A DNA stretch of 64,000 bases from Lonicera japonica (lineage: Eukaryota; Streptophyta; Magnoliopsida; Dipsacales; Caprifoliaceae). A program made the position numbers and the translations under genes. Within the stretch, counting starts at the first letter, position 1. The number at the start of each line of letters is the position of its first letter. The notes under the pieces were generated by a model. The model saw only the letters and a list, made by a program, of their open reading frames with translations, ran no database searches and had not been told where the DNA came from. Positions 57,728-64,000 of the stretch are shown one piece after another. The stretch lies in assembly GCA_021464415.1 (NCBI GenBank), contig CM038463.1, forward strand, positions 3,968,001 to 4,032,000, in the 5' to 3' direction.

Positions 57728-57915
57728 CTTTTATTTGATCATTAGTAATTGAGCAAGGTGTCTATTATTCGGTTTTTAATGGTCGAGTATAAGAATATAT
57801 AATCGGTGCCAACACCAAGTAAAGCATTGTCAAATTTATATTCAGTATTCAGGAATCGAGTAACATGCACCGTACTCAATTGTCAACAACTAAATAAAAA
57901 GTGAAAGTGTTACTA
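57728..57915. repeat. Short inverted-repeat element related to 26328-26510
   Basis: The left side CTTTCACTTTTATTTGATCA pairs with the right side, in reverse CTTTCACTTTTTATTTAGTTG in part. Inside are TCGGTTTTTAATGGTCGAGTA and similar palindromic words. Confidence 0.5.
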
Positions 57916-57916
57916 A

Positions 57917-58338
57917 GGTGGCGTTTGATAAAACATCTTAAAACTGAAACTGAAAAAATTGTTTGTTTACTTCTAAAAACTATATGCGAAAAAATGCTAT
58001 TTGTTTGAATATAACACATCTGAAACTGATTTTTTTTAATATGACAATTTTGCCCTTATTAGTGTATTTAGATCACATGATTAAGACTTTAATGATGATA
58101 AAATAAGTATTTTGTAATGAGGAGTTTTAAGATTTAATATGGTGTTATGCTCTCAGAAAAGAAGATGGTAATTGCAACAAAAGAAATTGAATTCCTTGGA
58201 ATGAAGATTTCTAATAGACTGTTTCACCTCCAACAGCATATTGCTAAAGACTTGTTGAAGTTCCCTGATAAACTTATTTCGATAAAGCAAGTACAACAGT
58301 TTCTTTTTCAGATTTAAGTGGGCAAAACAAACAACCCC
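57917..58338. mobile_element. Tourist-like MITE carrying an RT fossil
   Basis: The left end GGTGGCGTTTGATAAAACAT is followed by CTTAAAACTGAAACTGAAAA. The right end in reverse reads GGGGTTGTTTGTTTTGCCCA and then CTTAAATCTGAAAAAGAAAC. TAA flanks at 57914-57916 and 58339-58341. The region between the repeats contains the reverse-transcriptase remnant at 58150-58317. Confidence 0.65.
58150..58317 (+). pseudogene. Fossil reverse-transcriptase fragment, caulimovirid type
   Basis: An uninterrupted stretch of about 55 codons ends in TAA at 58315. It contains IEFLGMKIS, HLQQHI, FPDKL and QVQQFL in that order. This spacing (EFLG, then LQxHI, then FPDKL, then QQFLG) is that of the RT domain of plant pararetroviruses (Caulimoviridae); Ty3/gypsy RTs are related but lack the LQPHI and FPDKL words. 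Only this piece of RT remains: there is no catalytic YxDD, no flanking viral frame and no start. It is a degraded endogenous viral trace with no coding capacity. Confidence 0.6.
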
Positions 58339-58341
58339 TAA

Positions 58342-59012
58342 ATATTTTGTGAGGCATAAGTATCACCACCCAAAATTTAGAATCCACTGGTATTGTATTT
58401 ATATAAGTTGAAAAGGGGCTTAGATTTATGCTCATTTTGTCATGTTAATCGTTGGAGTTCTTATTTTTTCCCCTCTTTTTTCAATATCAAATTAGCCCGT
58501 TGGCATCATTTCAAAGAGGTATTGAATTCGACCCATACATAAATAGTTATAGAATTCTTTGTTGATTTATCTTTATTGTAATAGTTATATATCTTCGTTG
58601 ATTTATCCTTATAATAGTTATATATCTACCCGTAGCGCCATGGTTGACGTGATTAATTTTTTATGTTTTATTTTTTGACAAGAGGGTATAATCAATTTTA
58701 GGGCCACTGTTATGAATTTGTTTGACCACAAAATGCTAACATGTTTGACATATCTACCCTCCTGCTTCTGTGGTCCTTGTTGGGACAGTACAATGAAAAT
58801 AAAGGGTTAATATTAACCTTCTAAGAAATATAAAGGTTTTCCATTTTTGGCATTAACCAAAAGAATTAAACATAGGCAATATGTATTTTTCTTCGCACTT
58901 ATACTACTTTTTTTTCAAATTGAAAGTTATCTAGTTCTCTATGTGAAATGTTCTAGATATTGAGTTTTTTATTTTCTTTTTTTTTTGGAGGGAAGAAAAT
59001 ATAATCAACATA
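58342..59012. other. Intergenic DNA without visible gene
   Basis: A short tandem duplication containing GTTGATTTATC and ATAGTTATATATCT lies at about 58550-58630. Nothing else is recognised. Confidence 0.45.
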
Positions 59013-59021
59013 TAAAATTTT

Positions 59022-59713
59022 GAGTAAATAGTTCAAATTAAATGACTATTAAACTTTTAATTTTGTACCATTTCAAACATCAAACTTCAAAACGAACTAC
59101 TTTGATAATTTTATTTTAGAGTGAGTACCGCTTTGACAATTCCATCCAATTTTTTAGTTATCCAACTTTGGAGTAAGTATCACTTTAACCATTCCATTCA
59201 ATTTGACTATTAAATTTAATGCATTTGCGTGTTACATGACTTCGTGCAAGATCATTTTAGTTATACTACAACAAAACAATCTTTTCCTCCGACAATTCTC
59301 GCCAAAATGAAACACACATAGTATATAAAACATAGCAATATTTTCAACAAACAATAATGCATTTGCGTGTTACATGACTTCTTGTAAGGTCATTTTAGTC
59401 ATATTGCAGTAATGATATTCTCTTTCGACAATTCTCGCCAAAATGAAACACACATAGTATATAAAAACGTTGCAATATTTTTAACAAATAGTGCATTTTG
59501 GGCCATTTAATAACAAAAATTGTGAAAATACACTTAAATGAAGTTATGTACCTTACATGTGGTTTCATTTTGTTCAATTTAACAATCAAATTAGAAGAAA
59601 TGACTAAAGTGGTACTCACTCTAAAGTTGAATGACTAAAGTAATTCGTTTTAAAATTTGATGGCCAAAATGGTACTAAATCGAAAGTTCAATAGTCATTT
59701 ATGATGTTTACTC
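59022..59713. mobile_element. Small Mutator-like element (692 bp)
   Basis: Inverted repeats of about 110 bp start GAGTAAATAGTTCAAATT and, in reverse, GAGTAAACATCATAAATG, and include AAATGACTATT(A/G)AACTTT and TAGAGTGAGTACC. The flanks TAAAATTTT (59013-59021) and TAACATTTT (59714-59722) form a 9-bp duplication with one mismatch. Inside is a tandem duplication of about 139 bp (from about 59218 and about 59357), each copy with ATGCATTTGCGTGTTACATG and CAATTCTCGCCAAAATGAAA. Confidence 0.8.
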
Positions 59714-59722
59714 TAACATTTT

Positions 59723-60894
59723 AAAATTGCATACAAGTTTTATTTTGAATTATTAATTGTAAATTTTGTTAAAAAAAATAATAATCAACTACACAAATAG
59801 AAATAATCGTCTGCTAATTGACTTCTAGAATAATTAAAATTGATTTAATTGTATTGATATTAATTTTTCTTTATAAAAAAGCTAACGAAAGTCAAAATGT
59901 GTACTCCAAGAGAGTATCTAAAAAGATGGCAGCTAGTTGTAAAAAAATGGTTTTTGGTAAAAGTCCAATCGTCTCTATCCTTCTGCATTCAACGGGCAAT
60001 TGTTGGCCAACGATTTCTTAAAATCTATTATATAGATAACGCCTAAGAATTTGGGCGGCACTATTAATCCACTCTAAATTTTTTTTCTTTAATATTTAAT
60101 ATTATTTCTGTGTATATACATTAAATTTGCGTATATTTATTTAATATAATAAGTGAATACATATTCAATGTATCAAATTAGTATAATTTTTTTATATTTA
60201 ATATTGACTTGACACGTATATACCAAATATATACTCATTTAATCGATTTACATACATTAAATAAATAACTTCTCTTTTGGAGCCATGCCCGTCTTGTATA
60301 ACCATAAATCTTCAGCTTCAAAGTAGGGGAAAACAGGTTATACCCTATGGGCTATGGCTCCCATCATTCGAATAATCACATGATTGACACTAAATTAATC
60401 TGTGCATAAATTTCTCACGCATAGCATAATTCAAACGGAAAAAAAAAAAGAAAGAAAAGAAAAGAAATAAGTTGCCCTCAAAATTTATTATTATTATTTT
60501 TTTTGTGATATTATTATCAAAATAATTATAATTGGAGTGATGTTGTATACACCCTTATTTCATATCCCTTAGGCCGTCTATTATGAGATTGCTAAAATGT
60601 ATGGTAAATTGTTATTTTATTCGGATAAATTCTACTTTAAAAAAATGGTAAAAACCGGGAGTGATGGGTGACATTCATGATTCACCCACCGGTGAATTTT
60701 AATGGGTTTCTTTTGAAGGTTTAGAGAGAAAGGGGAGGGGGGGGGGGAGAAGATATTGGTATTTTTGGAGTATGTTTTAGAGAGAGAAAATCAAAATTGA
60801 AGGAGAGAGTGGGACGAAAAGACAAAAACAAAGAAAGAAAGGAGAGACGGGTGAATGTCACCCGCTTGACTAAAATTTAGCTAATTGTTAAATT
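59723..60894. other. Intergenic DNA with a partial inverted repeat
   Basis: At about 60670-60870 GGGTGACATTCATG on the left and TGAATGTCACCC on the right frame a purine-rich block with a G-run near 60738. This may be a small MITE, but the ends are unclear. No gene. Confidence 0.4.
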
Positions 60895-61395
60895 TAGTTA
60901 GAGTTGACAATTCAAGTTCGCGTGTCGTATTCGGCTTGTGTTAACACACACATATTATGATATTAATGTCAACCCGAATACAATCCGTTTAATTAATCGT
61001 ATCATTTATATTAATTTGAACACGACTTGTTTATTTTACAGGTTACACAACACGACCCAAATAACCCATTTAATAAATAGACCGTTTTAAACCTGCAATT
61101 TGGCATGATATAATTTACTAATTTATCCATCATCAAAAACATAATAACTATTATATGCCGCCAATATTCAAAATAAGAATATAATTGTCCAAACAAGTTG
61201 ACAAGATAATATATATGCAAAAATAATCATATTAATTGCGGGTCAGTTTCAAGTTTGCGGTTAACCCGAGACATGACCAATTTAGTTTGCGGATTAAGCG
61301 TGTTTGACCTAAAATTGCCCTGAACCCGTTTATACTTAACCCAAATCCACTAACTTCGTGTCGAGTTGGCTTGTCGTGTCAAATATTACTGACCC
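60895..61395. mobile_element. Probable non-autonomous hAT-like repeat
   Basis: Dense with (A)ACCCG, CACGAC, GTGTCG and GGGTCA words (TTCGCGTGTCGTATTCGGCT on the left; GTGTCGAGTTGGCTTGTCGTG at the right), a composition typical of a widespread plant repeat class. Part of it recurs at 15170-15300. Ends are not fixed and no target duplication was found. Confidence 0.45.
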
Positions 61396-62734
61396 CAAAT
61401 TTAATTAAGCCTTACTATATGAGATAGATTTTTAGCAAATTTGATGTACCCATAGTAAACTCGAAATTACTAAGTACAGATTTTTAACATACCCACAATG
61501 AATGACCTAATATTACCACTTTAAAACAAGGTAATTTATAAAGGGGCACTACATAAAAGGGGTTTGGCTGACCCATTATATAATATATACAAAATATACG
61601 TACATATAACCAAAATTCAAACTTTTATAACTTGAAACAAAATCCAATGGAAACCTCATCCCTTTTAATAAAGTGTTTTTTACTTCATCTTTGGCATTAC
61701 GATTATCTTTGACTCTTAAAGTGTAACATCTTTTTAATCTTTTTATCATTTTTGTTAATTTTCATTCAAAGAAGCCCCATGACCTATTATTGACTTCAAA
61801 TGCTTCATTTGGAAATGAAGGTTTATGAATATGTATATGTTTGCAACTGACCTATCATTGATACCATATACATACTTTTTATAAGGGGAATAAAATTGCC
61901 ATTATACAGTAGTCGTCGGTTACATAATACTAAATATATGAACTTGGCAATCCATCACCGAATCACATCACATAACTTGGGCGTCGATCACCAAATGACT
62001 TTACATTATCTAATATTGAATAATATACTTAGTACGATGTCAACTTTTGTTTTGTTTAAATGACTGGCTTTCTACCAAATGCAACAATAATTAAACCTGA
62101 TTGCATATCTGGTGATTTTGTTCGGCTACAAGTTGTCGAATTATTGTGAAGCAACTCAAACACTCTATTACCGAGTATTTAATTTCAATTTGTAATTTAT
62201 TTTATTCAAAAATATAATAAAACTAAATTGAAAAGTTTGATTTGAGTAGAAACTGAAACTGAAGTTTCAAATTCGGTTTGAGTTTAAGTTTCCCTAATTT
62301 CACCTCAACTAAAACCAAAAACACCGCTAATTAGAACTACTATGGTATTGGGGCTAAAAAAAAAAAGAGCCTACATAACCTCATCTTTACTGTTATTATG
62401 AAACCCCTATTAGTAGGCTATTACTAAAGCAATTATGTAGTCAAAACAATTATGGTATCCTATTTTTAAGGATATATTACGGGACCCAATAAATCGTACA
62501 ACTAAAGGAAACATAATCATATCATAACACCAAAAAATAGAAAAATTCTAGGTTGGCACTACACAAGCACACAAAGTTGCACCATTTGTGAAAAGTTGAT
62601 AATTACAAGCTCGTCAAATGCTCATGGCCTTTTTTGATAATTATGACGTGGTAGAATATTTTATTGAGTACAAATAAACGCTTTCAACATAGGAAAAGAG
62701 GCATCGTTTAAGCTCATATGTCGCATCGATCTCA

Positions 62735-62736
<2 letters not shown>
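61396..62736. other. Intergenic DNA without visible gene
   Basis: AT-rich. No repeat or coding sequence that I recognise. Confidence 0.45.
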
Positions 62737-62780
<44 letters not shown>

Positions 62781-62786
62781 AAAAAA
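62737..62786. repeat. Homopolymer pair: C34 followed by A16
   Basis: An unbroken run of 34 C is followed directly by 16 A. The minus-strand frame 62641-62826 with a Gly run is a by-product. Confidence 0.95.
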
Positions 62787-63206
62787 TCCTTCTAAAGATT
62801 ATTTGAGTTAAAGAGTTGTGAGACAAGCGTACATTGATTATGTATCAAAAGGGTAATTGTTACATAAAACAAAGTGAGATTTTAGAGGGAGGGAGTCTCA
62901 TCTATCCTGGCTCTACTGAAAGGACGGGAAAAGTAAAGAGAAAGTGCATTTCCCTTTCAAAAACGTCTCTGTAAGTATCTCATTTACAAGAAAAAAGGTA
63001 AACCAGTTAGTGGAATATACTCACTCAGACAAGTGACATATATAATATACTTGATTTGCTCACTAGTAAGTGGAGCACACCCATCCTCTAAATGCATTAT
63101 CGTCTTTTTATTAAAGAATCATCAAAAGTCTTGCAGATTGTAGCATCATATAAATGTGAGCCCCCAATATCCTTGCAGATTGTCATCAGAATCATACAAA
63201 CAATAC

Positions 63207-63311
63207 TCATCTTGAAGCTCCTTCAAACTGATCTCGCAGTAACTCATACTTCTTCAGCTCCGCCATAGACAGTGACGGAGAGAGCTCTCCTACAACCTGA
63301 AAATTTTAAAC

Positions 63312-63347
<36 letters not shown>

Positions 63348-63806
63348 TTCAGACACCAAAAGAAAGTCCCAGGCCCAAAATGAATCCATCATTGGCGTGA
63401 TTCAATTACTTGTGCAGATAATATTAAAAAAATTGTGAGTCTTATACGCCCTTGTTCTACATGTAATTGCTCTGTGTACCGCTTGAATTAAAAAAAAAGG
63501 GGATCTTTTTATATTTAGTTCTAGAACATATAAGAACCAGTTATTGATGAAAGTATCAAAAGACGGGCAAGGTTCACAAAATTGGTTATCTAGGTTTGAG
63601 TTGTTCATCACAACATTGAAGAACAGTGCATCCCAATCCAAGGCAATTTCACTATTTCAAAGCTCACAACGTAGATATATAAATTCCCTCCGAACAGTGA
63701 ACATCACCCTTTATATTGTACATACCTTCACAAAATCCTCATATTCCACGACAACAGAATCAGCTTCTTCTTCCGTGCCACTTGAATCGGAATTAGGAGC
63801 TAAAGC
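63207..63806 (-). CDS. PEX6: Probable peroxisomal AAA ATPase PEX6, last two exons (partial gene)
   Basis: Exons in transcript order: 63806-63726 (27 codons) and 63296-63207 (29 codons plus TGA). The joined frame reads ...EADSVVVEYEDFVK|VVGELSPSLSMAELKKYELL and ends RDQFEGASR. Both splice pairs are GT-AG and phase 0. The tail fits the C-terminal end of the PEX6 D2 region, where a helix of the form LSPSLS.ELK.YE.LR..F follows an acidic linker; the human form is similar (LQPSVSEQELLRYKRIQ). Known: PEX6 with PEX1 pulls the import receptor PEX5 out of the peroxisome membrane. The ATPase motifs lie right of the window, so the family call rests on 56 residues. Another AAA ATPase of the CDC48 class is the main alternative. 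An AAT microsatellite lies in the intron at about 63314-63347. Confidence 0.65.
63314..63347. repeat. AAT microsatellite in the last intron of the PEX6-like gene
   Basis: About 11 AAT units, 17 bases downstream of the acceptor on the plus-strand map, within the intron 63297-63725. Confidence 0.9.
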
Positions 63807-64000
63807 CTGCACATATTTGGAAAACCAGTGTTACAACACCCTTTGACACAGAAGCCACACAAATGCGTGCTGAAAATTATATAAACAAGTGCTTGTGTAA
63901 AATATTTGAGGAAGTCCATTACAAGTGGAAGAAAAGACAACCAAAGGAAGGATATATGGGAGGTAGGGGTGGGCACAATCCAATCCAAATCGATAGATCC

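Overview
The window is nuclear DNA of a flowering plant, most likely a eudicot. The evidence is AT-rich sequence, intron-split genes with plant-type GT-AG borders, plant-specific gene families (an INDETERMINATE DOMAIN zinc finger, a plant CW-domain zinc finger protein) and many plant transposon types. I cannot name the species.

Four protein genes are supported. (1) 430-1450 (+): last exon of an IDD-type C2H2 zinc finger transcription factor whose first exons lie left of the window. (2) 18206-25132 (+): a complete CULLIN1 gene, the scaffold of SCF ubiquitin ligases, in 18 coding exons encoding about 741 residues, with an additional 5' UTR exon and intron. (3) 28174-35803 (-): a complete CW-type zinc finger protein in 11 coding exons encoding about 1514 residues, convergent with CUL1. 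(4) 63207-63806 (-): the last two exons of a gene that looks like the peroxisomal AAA ATPase PEX6; the rest lies right of the window. These genes have no evident joint function; their order looks like ordinary plant gene spacing.

The rest is repeat-rich. 4.7-7.0 kb holds the remains of a small LTR retrotransposon carrying a Tourist MITE and a CACTA-type end. 8.57-10.17 kb is a solo LTR with a 5-bp target duplication. 11.05-11.65 kb is a hAT-type element and 11.85-12.19 kb a Tourist MITE. 15.58-16.78 kb is a Mutator-like element with about 190-bp inverted repeats and a 10-bp target duplication; it contains rearranged pieces of a D-type cyclin gene (a Pack-MULE) and sits directly in front of the CUL1 transcript. 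A tRNA-derived SINE and a Tourist MITE lie in CUL1 introns. 36.3-39.5 kb holds several MITEs and a large foldback. 39.33-48.36 kb is mostly tandem, very AT-rich DNA and appears to be a 9-kb insertion that split one Tourist MITE in two. 49.7-60 kb holds nested inverted-repeat elements, one of which contains a fossil reverse-transcriptase fragment of caulimovirid type.

I found no new gene system. The most noteworthy observations are the CYCD-carrying Pack-MULE at the CUL1 promoter, the split MITE that dates a 9-kb insertion, the MITE with viral-type RT sequence, the nested element at 54.4-57.6 kb, and a GC-AG intron in CUL1.
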